A stretch of DNA of 64,000 nucleotides from positions 3,596,001-3,660,000 of the forward strand of contig OY829383.1 of assembly GCA_963691835.1 (NCBI GenBank), given 5' to 3'. Every line of letters begins with the position of its first letter. Position 1 is the first letter of the stretch. The position numbers and the translations under genes are program-made. The notes under the pieces are model-generated. The model did no database searches. It had not been told where the DNA came from and saw only the letters and a list, made by a program, of their open reading frames with translations. Of this stretch, positions 1 to 11,392 are shown piece after piece. Source of the DNA: G963691835 sp963691835. Lineage in GTDB: Bacteria; Pseudomonadota; Alphaproteobacteria; Thalassobaculales; Thalassobaculaceae.

Positions 1-1321
1 GGCCCAGCCGTCCCATCGGCTGGCGCAGAACCTCGGTCCCATCCGCATCGTAGAGCGTCAAAGCAACCGGCAGTGACGACTGCGCCGTGGACATCGGTGT
101 TGGCAGAATGATCGAGCTGAACCGGTCCGTCGGCAGGATCGGGGCGGGTAGAAGATAACCCTTGCCCAGATGCTCTTTCAGACCGGCGATACCTGGATCC
201 GGCACAAGGTCCGTCCGCTCTACGTTCACGTGGGCGATCCGGTGACGGCCCGTATCGGAGACCATCTCGTAGCGGGGGCGAACCACATGCTTGCCCGCCT
301 GCAGTTCAACCTGATCCGGCCAGGACAGAGCCGGCAGGATGTCCGCCACGTCGACCGCTTGGGTTCCGAATGCGGGAATCTCCCCCTCAATCGAAACGAC
401 GTCCGATGAGCCCATCCGGTTGAGGCCGAGGGCCCCAGACGGAATGGGGGAGGGATGAGCGTTCTGGAGCCACAGGATAACCCGTTCTCCCGATCCCGGA
501 GCGGGCAGACCGGCATAGAGGTCAGCCGGCCAGGCGTTGGCGTCATGGGTGCAGGACAACTCCTCGTCCGCATCGCCATAAGTGTCGAGCGCGTATTTGA
601 CGATATCGTGCCCGGCGGCACCCACGACATGCATGAAAACCGTGCCGGTGAAATCGGCCAGGCCAAAGCGTTCCCGAACATCCCGACTGTCGATCACCAC
701 AGTCCCGGAGGGTCCGGGCAGATCGTCTTTCCAGGTGGCCAAGTTCGTCCCGTCGCTATCGAACAGGCGGCACCAGATACTTGCCGGCTGTTTGCTGTAG
801 CTGCTCCAATAATTGGCCGTGACGATCCGGCTGTGGCGACCTTCGGCGTCCCTCAGGAATCCAAGATTGGTTGCAAAATTAAGTTTGTGCAGATATTTAC
901 GTTTGTTTGTTAATAAGTCACTTGAAATACGAACCGCATCCAAGCTCTCAACGTCAAGGCCTTCGGGAATGAGGTGACGGATGTGACTGATCGGTCTGTC
1001 CGCGTCGAAGGCGATAACGAGCAGCGTGGCCGCATCGGCCTTGGGAAGGTCGAGAACCGACCGGGCTGGCATCCCTAAGCGATCCGCGCCGATCTCTTCG
1101 ACGGCCTGGACGTAAACCGCCGCGACGTCGAGCATGCTCAGGTCGTGAAGGGCGGCGAGAACGCCAAGCTGATCGAATGGATCGTAGATCGCGACGCGCC
1201 CCCGCTCCCGTAGCCGTGTCAGCAGCCCGGGCATGGCGTCCGCGGTCAACGGGTGGCCGATCGCTTTGAAGACGCTATCGCCACCAGTCTTGTTGCTGAA
1301 GGTGTGGATGTTGAGTGCCAT
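1..1321 (-). CDS. Uncharacterised protein, C-terminus beyond left edge
   Basis: An open frame on the minus strand starts at ATG 1319-1321 and runs without a stop to base 1, so at least 440 residues are present and the end is missing. AGGA about ten bases upstream of the ATG supports the start. The N-terminus (MALNIHTFSNKTGGD) leads into a roughly 70-residue segment rich in small aliphatic residues (GHPL, IYDPFDQLG, AALHDL), then a region with several Tyr/Trp/His residues, and Pro-rich beta-like sequence further on. No signal peptide or membrane helix is evident. I do not recognise the family. It lies downstream of, and in the same orientation as, the ELM1-like gene (gap 111 bases), so the two may be co-transcribed. 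A short AT-rich patch near 860-930 lies inside the frame. Confidence 0.75.
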   Translation of the reverse strand, partial: MALNIHTFSNKTGGDSVFKAIGHPLTADAMPGLLTRLRERGRVAIYDPFDQLGVLAALHDLSMLDVAAVYVQAVEEIGADRLGMPARSVLDLPKADAATLLVIAFDADRPISHIRHLIPEGLDVESLDAVRISSDLLTNKRKYLHKLNFATNLGFLRDAEGRHSRIVTANYWSSYSKQPASIWCRLFDSDGTNLATWKDDLPGPSGTVVIDSRDVRERFGLADFTGTVFMHVVGAAGHDIVKYALDTYGDADEELSCTHDANAWPADLYAGLPAPGSGERVILWLQNAHPSPIPSGALGLNRMGSSDVVSIEGEIPAFGTQAVDVADILPALSWPDQVELQAGKHVVRPRYEMVSDTGRHRIAHVNVERTDLVPDPGIAGLKEHLGKGYLLPAPILPTDRFSSIILPTPMSTAQSSLPVALTLYDADGTEVLRQPMGRLG

Positions 1322-1432
1322 GGTCAGGTTCCTGGGCGGGAAGACGCACCTTGATAGACCCCTCGCGCGCCGCGATCAACGGAGGTGGGTCGTTCCCTGG
1401 GCGCCGGGAGGGGGCGAGGCGCCAGCGCGTGC

Positions 1433-2413
1433 TTAGCGCCCTGAGAGCATAGGGCGGATCGCCTCGGCAACACGGGCGGTTTCGTCGAGAGGTTTGTACT
1501 GCCACCGTTCCAAACGTCCCAGGAAAGGCCGTGTCATCTCCCGATCTCTAAGCTGCTTGTGGAAGGTCGCGAGACGGCCCGATTCGGGCTCGATCGCTCG
1601 AACCATCACCGGCTTTCCCGTCCAACAAGCCTCAGAGACCATGTTGACGGAATCGCTGGTCACCACGAGCGCCTCTGCGAGCCCGAGGCATCCTGGATAG
1701 GGATTTGGCCCATCCTCGGGACCCCGCCAAAGCCAAACGCCAGGGCCGGTCAGGACGTCGCCCAGGATCTGCTTGGTCCTGTTGTCGGTCCGGCGGGACG
1801 TGGCGACGATCAGGCCAACCCCGTCTTCGGCCATCATCTGACTTAGTGCGTTGGCGAAGCTCTCAACATGCTCTGGCGAGAAATCGTATCGTTTGTTTGA
1901 GCCGCCGACGTTCACGGCAATGCGAGGGTGCGGCAGGCCGGATACGCGTCCGTCGAGGGCGGCTGCGGCCTCGTCGACACCCTTTTTGGTCAATCGGTTC
2001 AGCGCTCCGACCGTCCTGATGACCCCAGGCCCCGACGCCGGGTCATGGTCGGGGACGACCAGCACATCGAAGGCGGAAGGATTAATGCGCGGATCCTGAA
2101 TATGGATGGAGAAGCTTTTTCCGCCCGACCGGGTGCGAATGGCGATGGACGCGCCTGCCGTTCTCCGTCCGCACGAGATGACAAGATCTGGCCAGGGTGC
2201 CGAAAGATCATCACCGCCCCGCGCGGCCGCCGGCACGAGAGAGGTTCTTCCAAGCCAGGGGGCCAGCCGAAGCACCGGATTGGGCCGGATGGTCTTGACC
2301 ACCGGTTCAATACCGATGGCGCGGGCAAGACCGACACCCTGGACCTCCATGCCAATCGTACCGTCCGTTAAGACCCAGCACACGAGGCCGTCGATGTCCC
2401 GGGGCTTGGTCAT
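1433..2413 (-). CDS. ELM1-family protein (mitochondrial fission ELM1-like)
   Basis: The 326-residue product matches the bacterial COG3660 / Mito_fiss_Elm1 family: an N-terminal VLTDGTIGMEVQG segment around residues 14-26, PDLVISCGRRTAG around 75-87, IHIQDPRIN near 104, and a C-terminal VTSDSVNMVSEAC block with GKPV. In plants ELM1 takes part in mitochondrial fission. Bacterial members resemble GT-B glycosyltransferases and their role is not settled. The frame is open further upstream to 2521, but the added 36 residues do not look like the family and would consume the divergent promoter region shared with the Lrp gene, so I prefer ATG 2413. It is followed on the same strand by the unrecognised gene at the left edge. 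Confidence 0.8.
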   Translation of the reverse strand: MTKPRDIDGLVCWVLTDGTIGMEVQGVGLARAIGIEPVVKTIRPNPVLRLAPWLGRTSLVPAAARGGDDLSAPWPDLVISCGRRTAGASIAIRTRSGGKSFSIHIQDPRINPSAFDVLVVPDHDPASGPGVIRTVGALNRLTKKGVDEAAAALDGRVSGLPHPRIAVNVGGSNKRYDFSPEHVESFANALSQMMAEDGVGLIVATSRRTDNRTKQILGDVLTGPGVWLWRGPEDGPNPYPGCLGLAEALVVTSDSVNMVSEACWTGKPVMVRAIEPESGRLATFHKQLRDREMTRPFLGRLERWQYKPLDETARVAEAIRPMLSGR

Positions 2414-2601
2414 GACGGTACTGTTCCAAGAGCGCCCGCATAACGCCAAGGCGCGTTGAAGAGTGTCGCCATGAAACACAAGAGGCCGCATTTCGCGAAC
2501 GAATAGTTCGTATTCACGCAAGATTCTTGCGAGACATAGGCTCTCGGCCTATATCGAAGGTCAGATCTGAACAAACGCCCCAACACTTGGACGACCCGCC
2601 C

Positions 2602-3108
2602 ATGCGCCGCGTGAAACTCGATCATATCGACCGCCGCATTCTTCATGACCTGCAGGACGACGGCCGTATGACGAACGTGGAACTGGCCCGCAGGGTCGGT
2701 ATCTCCGCGCCGCCGTGCCTGCGACGGGTGCGCGCTCTTGAGGAAGCGGGCTTTATCCGAGGCTACCATGCGGACGTGAATCCCGAGGCCTTGGGATACA
2801 GCGTCACGATCTTCGCCTTTGTTGGGCTTGCCAGCCAGGCAGAGGCGGATCTTCAAGCATTCGAGTCCCTGGTCCAGGAATGGCCTGAGGTTCGCGAGTG
2901 CCATATGCTCTCCGGTGAAACTGACTTCCTGCTCAAAGTCGTGGCCCGGGATTGGGACACGTTCCAGCGCTTCCTGACGACCAAACTGACCCCGGCGCCC
3001 AACGTCAACCACGTGAAGACGGCGTTGGCATTCCGCACCCGAAAATCGCTCCCTGGCGTTCCGATTGACGAGAACGAGGTGGAAGACGATGAGGTGGAAG
3101 GTCTTTAG
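2602..3108 (+). CDS. Lrp/AsnC family transcriptional regulator
   Basis: The 168-residue product has the Lrp/AsnC layout: an N-terminal helix-turn-helix at about residues 8-50 (LDHIDRRILHDLQDDGR, then NVELARRVGIS and LRRVRALEEAGFI) and a C-terminal RAM effector-binding domain at about 65-150. The last 18 residues are an acidic tail (ENEVEDDEVEG). Such proteins are octameric or dimeric DNA-binding sensors of amino acids or related metabolites. The frame extends to 2527, but ATG 2602 starts at the usual position just before the HTH. It is divergent from the ELM1-like gene across about 190 bases and convergent with greA. The effector cannot be read from sequence. Confidence 0.9.
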   Translation: MRRVKLDHIDRRILHDLQDDGRMTNVELARRVGISAPPCLRRVRALEEAGFIRGYHADVNPEALGYSVTIFAFVGLASQAEADLQAFESLVQEWPEVRECHMLSGETDFLLKVVARDWDTFQRFLTTKLTPAPNVNHVKTALAFRTRKSLPGVPIDENEVEDDEVEGL

Positions 3109-3123
3109 GGCCTAGAAGCGAAA

Positions 3124-3175
3124 CGGGGCAGCACCGCAAGGCCTGCCCCGCGCATGGTGTGATCCGCCGGATCAC
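3124..3175. terminator. Two hairpins between convergent Lrp and greA genes
   Basis: CGGGGCAG (3124-3131) pairs perfectly with CTGCCCCG (3143-3150) across an 11-base loop. GTGATCC (3159-3165) pairs with GGATCAC (3169-3175) and overlaps the greA stop codon. Neither is followed by a T-run, so they may act as weak or bidirectional terminators or as 3'-end stabilisers for both convergent transcripts. Confidence 0.5.
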
Positions 3176-3645
3176 GCGATGGAGATCGAGAGGACCTCGT
3201 AGCTCTTGGACCCGCGCGGGGTTGTGACTTCCGCGCTATCGCCGACCCGTTTGCCGATCAGAGCACGGGCGATCGGAGACGACGTCGAGATCAAGCCTTT
3301 CTCGATATCGGCCTCGTAGGGGCCGACAATCGTGTACTTCACCTCTTCGTCGGTGTCTTCGTCCGCCAGTTCGATGGTCGTGCCGAAGGTGATTGTGCTG
3401 CCGCCGAGTTTCGCCGGATCGATCACCTCAGCACGGCTAATCACGTCTTCCAACTCGGCCAGACGGCCTTCGATAAAGCTCTGGCGCTCGCGAGCGGCGT
3501 GATACTCGGCGTTCTCTGAGAGATCGCCATGCTCACGCGCCTCCGCGATCGCGCGGATGACGTCCGGCCGATCAACGGATTTCAACTGCTTCAGTTCCGC
3601 CTGAAGCTTTTCGAGACCACCGGGGGTCATGGGGACTCGTTCCAT
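3172..3645 (-). CDS. greA: Transcription elongation factor GreA
   Basis: At 157 residues this has the usual GreA length. The factor enters the RNA polymerase secondary channel and stimulates cleavage of backtracked RNA. The N-terminal coiled-coil hairpin (residues about 8-75) carries the family signature HGDLSENAEYHAARE with the acidic tip pair D41 and E44. The C-terminal FKBP-like domain includes the VGPYEAD and SPIARALIGK stretches. ATG 3645 is chosen because GGAAGG sits 6-7 bases upstream and the protein then starts MERVPMTPGG as in relatives. An in-frame codon at 3684 would add 13 non-family residues. It lies downstream of carB, the common carA-carB-greA order, with 83 bases between. Confidence 0.96.
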   Translation of the reverse strand: MERVPMTPGGLEKLQAELKQLKSVDRPDVIRAIAEAREHGDLSENAEYHAARERQSFIEGRLAELEDVISRAEVIDPAKLGGSTITFGTTIELADEDTDEEVKYTIVGPYEADIEKGLISTSSPIARALIGKRVGDSAEVTTPRGSKSYEVLSISIA

Positions 3646-3728
3646 GTGTCCTTCCCGTCCACCACCAAAACAAGTAACCGCCACGAGCTCTCTCGCGGCG
3701 GCGACACGACGAACCGGGCAAGCCGGAT

Positions 3729-6983
<3,255 letters not shown>

Positions 6984-6986
6984 GGG

Positions 6987-8234
6987 TCAGGTCCGGTCGT
7001 TCTTGGTGTCGTCGATCATCGAGACGAAACGCTCGAACAGATAGTGGCTGTCGGTCGGCCCGGGGGAGGCTTCCGGGTGGTGCTGGACGGAGAAGATCGG
7101 CCGTCCCTCCACCTTGATGCCTTCGACCGTGCCGTCGAACAACGAGCGGTGGGTGACCACCGTCCCGCTGGGAAGGGTGCTCTCGGAGACGACGAAACCG
7201 TGGTTCTGGCTGGTTATCTCCACCTTGCCGGTCTCCAAGTCTTTGACCGGATGGTTCGCACCCCGGTGCCCGCGATGCATCTTCTCGGTCTTGGCCCCCA
7301 GCGCCAGGGCGAGCATCTGGTGGCCGAGGCAGATGCCAAAGATCGGCTTACCGCTCTCGATCAGCGACTGGATGACCGGAACGGCGTACTGCCCAGTCGC
7401 GGCCGGATCGCCGGGGCCGTTCGCCAGGAAGATGCCGTCCGGGTCGTGGCGCAGCACATCGTCCGCCGTGGCCGTCGCGGGCACGACGGTGACACGGCAG
7501 CCAAGCCCGGCCAGATTCCGGAGGATGTTGCGCTTGGCCCCGAAGTCCATGGCGACCACATGATGGGAGGGCGCTGGCGCCTCCCCAAAGCCGTCTTCTG
7601 CGAGCCGGTCGGAAAACGACCAGGTCGCTTCCTCCCACGTGTAGCTCTGCTTGCACGAAACCTGGATGGCGAGATCCATTCCTTCGAGGCCCGGCCACGC
7701 GGAAGCCTTCTCCACAAGGGCGGTCACGTCGAACTTACCGTCCGGCGCGTGACATAGAGCAGCGTTCGGTGCACCGAGATCCCTGATCCGGCGGGTCAGC
7801 CGGCGGGTGTCCACACCGGCGATACCGGGCAGGCCGTGAGACTTTAACCAAGCGCTGAAGTCTGCATCGGACCGGTAGTTCGACGGGTCCGTCGGCGCCT
7901 CGCGCAGAACCAAACCCAATGACGCTGGCGTGGTTGTCTCGATGTCAGCCGTGTTGGTCCCGACATTGCCGACATGGGGAAATGTGAAGGTGATGATCTG
8001 ACCGGCATAGGACGGATCGGTCATGATCTCCTGATACCCGGTCATCGACGTGTTGAAGCAAACCTCGCCCACCGTCGTTGTGGCAGCGCCGAAGCCATGC
8101 CCCCAGAATATCGATCCGTCTGAGAGAACGAGGGCGGCGGTCATCCCGGGCGGTGGCTCCTTCAAGGAGACGGGGGCGTCCGGAAACGATCCCGAGCCGG
8201 TTTCGGCTTCGGGGGCGGTCTTGTCCTCGGGCAT
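6987..8234 (-). CDS. carA: Carbamoyl-phosphate synthase small (glutaminase) subunit
   Basis: The 415-residue CarA releases ammonia from glutamine for CarB. The class I glutamine amidotransferase domain shows the nucleophile C302 in GICLGHQ and the catalytic pair H386/E388 in HHPEASPG. The N-terminal CPSase domain begins near residue 32 (TAALVLSDGS). Residues 1-30 (PEDKTAPEAETGSG...) are a low-complexity extension beyond the usual start. GAGGA nine bases before ATG 8234 supports the long form, but ATG 8144 would give the classic roughly 385-residue protein. It is first gene of carA-carB and divergent from the yqeY-like gene across 277 bases. Confidence 0.97.
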   Translation of the reverse strand: MPEDKTAPEAETGSGSFPDAPVSLKEPPPGMTAALVLSDGSIFWGHGFGAATTTVGEVCFNTSMTGYQEIMTDPSYAGQIITFTFPHVGNVGTNTADIETTTPASLGLVLREAPTDPSNYRSDADFSAWLKSHGLPGIAGVDTRRLTRRIRDLGAPNAALCHAPDGKFDVTALVEKASAWPGLEGMDLAIQVSCKQSYTWEEATWSFSDRLAEDGFGEAPAPSHHVVAMDFGAKRNILRNLAGLGCRVTVVPATATADDVLRHDPDGIFLANGPGDPAATGQYAVPVIQSLIESGKPIFGICLGHQMLALALGAKTEKMHRGHRGANHPVKDLETGKVEITSQNHGFVVSESTLPSGTVVTHRSLFDGTVEGIKVEGRPIFSVQHHPEASPGPTDSHYLFERFVSMIDDTKNDRT

Positions 8235-8336
8235 GGGCGAGGGTCCTCGGTCAGGGGCGCGCAGCGCTGGTGCTCGACGGGATGGTCAGAAGAGGCCGCC
8301 GACGCGCGCACGCCAAAACACGCTGAAATCGTGGGT

Positions 8337-8366
8337 GTTCTAGCGCTATGCCCCCTATTGGGTCAA
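8337..8366 (-). promoter_or_regulatory. Candidate sigma-70 promoter for carAB
   Basis: Read on the minus strand, TTGACC (8361-8366) and TAGAAC (8337-8342) are separated by 18 bases, matching the -35/-10 pattern at 5/6 and 4/6 positions. This would give a leader of about 95 bases before carA. The segment 8340-8420 is clearly AT-richer than its surroundings. The promoter is predicted from pattern only. Confidence 0.35.
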
Positions 8367-8511
8367 GTTTATCTGGTCCCTAGATTACCAATATATTTCA
8401 GATAGTTAATAAACTGCTTGCGTTTCTTAATCGGATGACAGACTTGTACTGCGTGGGCGGCAGCGCTCAATAGAGGGGTTGTCTGCGCCGGTTCCAACGA
8501 GGGTAAGAGGC

Positions 8512-8967
8512 ATGTTGCGATCGCAATTGAGCCAAGCGCTTAAAGACGCGCTCAAGGCCAAGGACTCCGTGTCCGTGCGAACTCTGCGATTGATCCTGGC
8601 AGCGCTAAAAGACCGGGACATCAGTGCGCGCGGCAACGGCAGCACAGACGGTATCGATGATGCACAACTGCTTGCGATGATGCAGAGCATGATCAAGCAG
8701 CGGAACGAATCGATCCGGCTTTATGAAGAAGGCGGGCGGTGCGAACTCGCCGAGTCGGAGCGGGACGAGATCGGTGTGATCCAGCGGTTCCTGCCCCCAG
8801 CACTTGAGGGAGCGGCGCTGGATAGCGCGATCACGACGGTGATCACCGAAATCGGCGCTCGGGATATCAAGGACATGGGCCGGACGATGGCGGAACTGAA
8901 GCAGCGGTTCCCCGGCCAGATGGATTTCTCCAAGGCCAGCGGCAAAGTTCGGGAAGCGCTGGTCTGA
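8512..8967 (+). CDS. GatB/YqeY domain-containing protein
   Basis: The 151-residue product matches the YqeY family (MLRSQLSQALKDALKAKD at the N-terminus, TLRLILAALKDRD, MIKQRNESIRLYEEGGR, and a C-terminal GQMDFSKASGKVREAL). This is the stand-alone form of the tRNA-binding tail domain of GatB. Its function is uncertain, though a link to tRNA or translation quality is usually proposed. ATG 8512 is preceded by AAGAGG. An upstream in-frame start at 8479 lacks family similarity. In many alphaproteobacteria this gene, divergent from carA, is followed by dnaG and rpoD; here a DMT transporter on the opposite strand follows instead. Confidence 0.9.
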   Translation: MLRSQLSQALKDALKAKDSVSVRTLRLILAALKDRDISARGNGSTDGIDDAQLLAMMQSMIKQRNESIRLYEEGGRCELAESERDEIGVIQRFLPPALEGAALDSAITTVITEIGARDIKDMGRTMAELKQRFPGQMDFSKASGKVREALV

Positions 8968-8992
8968 GGAACGGCGTCGGCCAATCCCACGA

Positions 8993-9928
8993 TCAAGAGG
9001 AAAGAGGCGACCGGTCGTCCGGTCGTCTCACGGCACGCCAGATCCGGCCGTCGATCACGACAAGCCCCGCCAGGATAAGCCCCATGCCAGCGAGCGCCAT
9101 CGGCTCGACCGGCTCACCCAAGAGCGTGGCCCCCCAGAGCACGGCGCCCGGTGGCATCAGGAAAGTCACCAGGAGCAGATTGGTGGCTCCGGCAAGCGCC
9201 AGGATCCTGAAATAGAGGATATAGGCCAGAGCGGTTGCTGCGGCACCCTGGAGCAGGGCGACGCCCCAGGTTGAGAGGGGAATCGCCGAGAGGTCCGGCA
9301 CTTCAATGAACCAGGCGATCCCGATCGACGCCAGCGCGGAGCAGGTCAACTGACCGGTTGCCGCAGATAGCGCCGGCATTTGCCGCAATCGACGGCCCCA
9401 AAGTGCGGCGAACGCATGGGAGCAAGCCGCGGCGAGTATCATCACGCGGCCAATCGTTTCCCACAAGGGGTCCGATTGCATCTGGTCCGGCCCGTCGGTC
9501 GAAAAACTCGGCCCGATCAAAACCACGACGCCGGCGAAACCGAGAGCAACTCCGATTCCCTTTGCCCAGTTCAGTTTCTCATCGACTGTCGCGACATGGG
9601 CCAGCAGAACGATGAAGATCGGTGTTGTGGCGTTCAGGATTGCGGCTAGGCCGCTCGTGATCCAGATCTGACCGCCAGTTATGAAGGCGAACGGGATCAG
9701 ATTGTTCAGGATGCCCATCACCGCGAAAGCCCCCCAAGTACCAATCGATGTCGGCATCCGGTGACGGGTGAGAAGAACGATCACCAGAAGAGTGGCGGCG
9801 CCGAACCCGATGCGGAGCGCCACCGCGGTCCATGGCCCCGTGGCGTCCAGAATGAGTTCGGTCGCGAGAAACGCGCCGCTCCAAAGCCCGGCGAGAGAGA
9901 GCAGGTATATCCAGGCCAACGGTGACAT
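8993..9928 (-). CDS. DMT superfamily (EamA) transporter
   Basis: The 311-residue protein is almost entirely hydrophobic, with about ten predicted helices arranged as two EamA repeats (roughly residues 5-135 and 155-295). Features typical of drug/metabolite transporters include GLWSGAFLATELIL near the start, AFVITGG-like LIPFAFITGGQIWITSGLAAILNAT split between helices 3 and 4, and a second-repeat PPGAVLWGATLLGEP segment. It probably exports a small metabolite such as an amino acid; the substrate cannot be read. It is convergent with the yqeY-like gene and divergent from the MFS gene. Confidence 0.9.
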   Translation of the reverse strand: MSPLAWIYLLSLAGLWSGAFLATELILDATGPWTAVALRIGFGAATLLVIVLLTRHRMPTSIGTWGAFAVMGILNNLIPFAFITGGQIWITSGLAAILNATTPIFIVLLAHVATVDEKLNWAKGIGVALGFAGVVVLIGPSFSTDGPDQMQSDPLWETIGRVMILAAACSHAFAALWGRRLRQMPALSAATGQLTCSALASIGIAWFIEVPDLSAIPLSTWGVALLQGAAATALAYILYFRILALAGATNLLLVTFLMPPGAVLWGATLLGEPVEPMALAGMGLILAGLVVIDGRIWRAVRRPDDRSPLSS

Positions 9929-10075
9929 GCCAGTCTCCTTGTGGGCGATGTGTTCGGATCGGCTTACAGCGGTGAGGGCGGGGCGTCACTCCGCGTCTTG
10001 CGCCGACATTCGCGGGCCCGGCCACAGGGGGAGAGGTGTGTCGACGCTCCGCCTTGGTTCCGCTATGGATCGGTC

Positions 10076-11335
10076 ATGACCCAGGATGCTTCTTCCGCAG
10101 CCACGGCCGCCCCAAGCTACGGCCGGCTGGCTTTCGTCGTCTTCGCCCCGTTCGCGGCGGGCTACTTTCTGTCTTACGTGTACCGGTCGACGAACGCGGT
10201 GATCGCGCCGCAGCTTGTCGCCGAGATCGGGCTGAGCGCGTCGGATCTTGGTTTTCTGACCAGCATGTACTTCCTGACCTTTTCGCTGTTTCAGTTGCCT
10301 CTGGGCATTCTGCTGGACAGATACGGGCCGCGCCGGGTTCAGACCGCTCTCTTGCTCGTGGCGGCCAGCGGTGCCGCGCTCTACGCGCTTGGGAACGACA
10401 TGACGACCTTGGCCATTGGACGTGGCCTCGTCGGGTTAGGGGTCTCAGGATGCCTGATGGCGTCGCTGACGATCTTCACGATCTGGTATCCCGAGCGCTT
10501 GTGGCCGATGATGAATGGGCTCGTCTTGGGGATCGGCGGACTGGGGGCAGCGGCTGCGACGACGCCCCTAGAGATGTCCTTGGCATACACAGATTGGCGC
10601 GGTGTCTATTTCGGACTTGCCGCCGCAACGGTTCTCGTTTCGCTGTTGATCTTCTCCGTGGTGCCCGAGCATCAGCGGACGGGGGCGCCCGCTAAACTGG
10701 CCACCCAAGTCCGCGAGTTGGGGCAGATCCTGACGTCAGGACTCTACTGGCGTCTGGTGCCGGTTCTGGTTCTGTCTTTGAGTGTAAACCTCGCCATCCA
10801 GACGCTTTGGGCGGGCCCATGGCTTCGGGACGTGGCCGACTTTGACCGGGATCAGATCGCCGGGTTCCTGTTCATACTCGCTGTGGCGTTGACGATCGGA
10901 TCGATCATTGTGGGTATCGCCGCCACCCGTCTTGAGAAGGCGGGTGTTCCGCTTCTCACCCAGTTCTTCGTGGCCCAAGTCGGGTTCCTTGGGTTCCAGG
11001 TGATCATAGCGCTCCAGTGGTTTCCGGGTGCCCTTTGGCCCTGGATCGGGTTCGGTTTCTTCGCGAACGTCGGTATGCTGGTTTATCCGATCCTTTTCCG
11101 CGTGTTTCCCAAGAGCTTCACGGGGCGCGTGTCGACCGGGATCAACGTTCTTGTTTTTGGCGGTGTTTTCCTGACTCAATACCTGATCGGGGCGATCATC
11201 GATCTCTGGCCAGCGGGGCCCGGCGGTGGTTATCATCCCGATGCGTACACGGCCGCGTTCGGCGCCGTGATCGCCGCACAGATTTTCGCCCTCGCCTGGG
11301 CACTCCTGTTTCGAACGAAACGCACAGCGGAATAG
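10076..11335 (+). CDS. MFS transporter
   Basis: The 419-residue product has about 12 transmembrane helices in two halves. After helix 2 the loop LLDRYGPRRVQTA corresponds to MFS motif A (GxLxDRxGRR). Helix 1 (FAPFAAGYFLSYVYRSTNAV) carries polar residues often seen in anion or sugar-acid carriers. The frame opens at 9941, but ATG 10076 (MTQDASS) puts the first helix at the expected distance and leaves an upstream promoter region shared with the DMT gene. It precedes a class III aminotransferase by 57 bases on the same strand, so it may carry that enzyme's substrate. The substrate itself is unknown. Confidence 0.88.
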   Translation: MTQDASSAATAAPSYGRLAFVVFAPFAAGYFLSYVYRSTNAVIAPQLVAEIGLSASDLGFLTSMYFLTFSLFQLPLGILLDRYGPRRVQTALLLVAASGAALYALGNDMTTLAIGRGLVGLGVSGCLMASLTIFTIWYPERLWPMMNGLVLGIGGLGAAAATTPLEMSLAYTDWRGVYFGLAAATVLVSLLIFSVVPEHQRTGAPAKLATQVRELGQILTSGLYWRLVPVLVLSLSVNLAIQTLWAGPWLRDVADFDRDQIAGFLFILAVALTIGSIIVGIAATRLEKAGVPLLTQFFVAQVGFLGFQVIIALQWFPGALWPWIGFGFFANVGMLVYPILFRVFPKSFTGRVSTGINVLVFGGVFLTQYLIGAIIDLWPAGPGGGYHPDAYTAAFGAVIAAQIFALAWALLFRTKRTAE

Positions 11336-11392
11336 TTGATTGGGAGGCCGGGGCGCTCGTTCCCACTGTCTATGTCCTTGGGGAGATATCCG

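Noticed and set aside
8235..8511. RutR box upstream of carA
   Set aside because: E. coli RutR also binds near carAB, so I looked for TTGACCAnnTGGTCAA here. Only an isolated TTGACC half is present, better explained as a -35 element.
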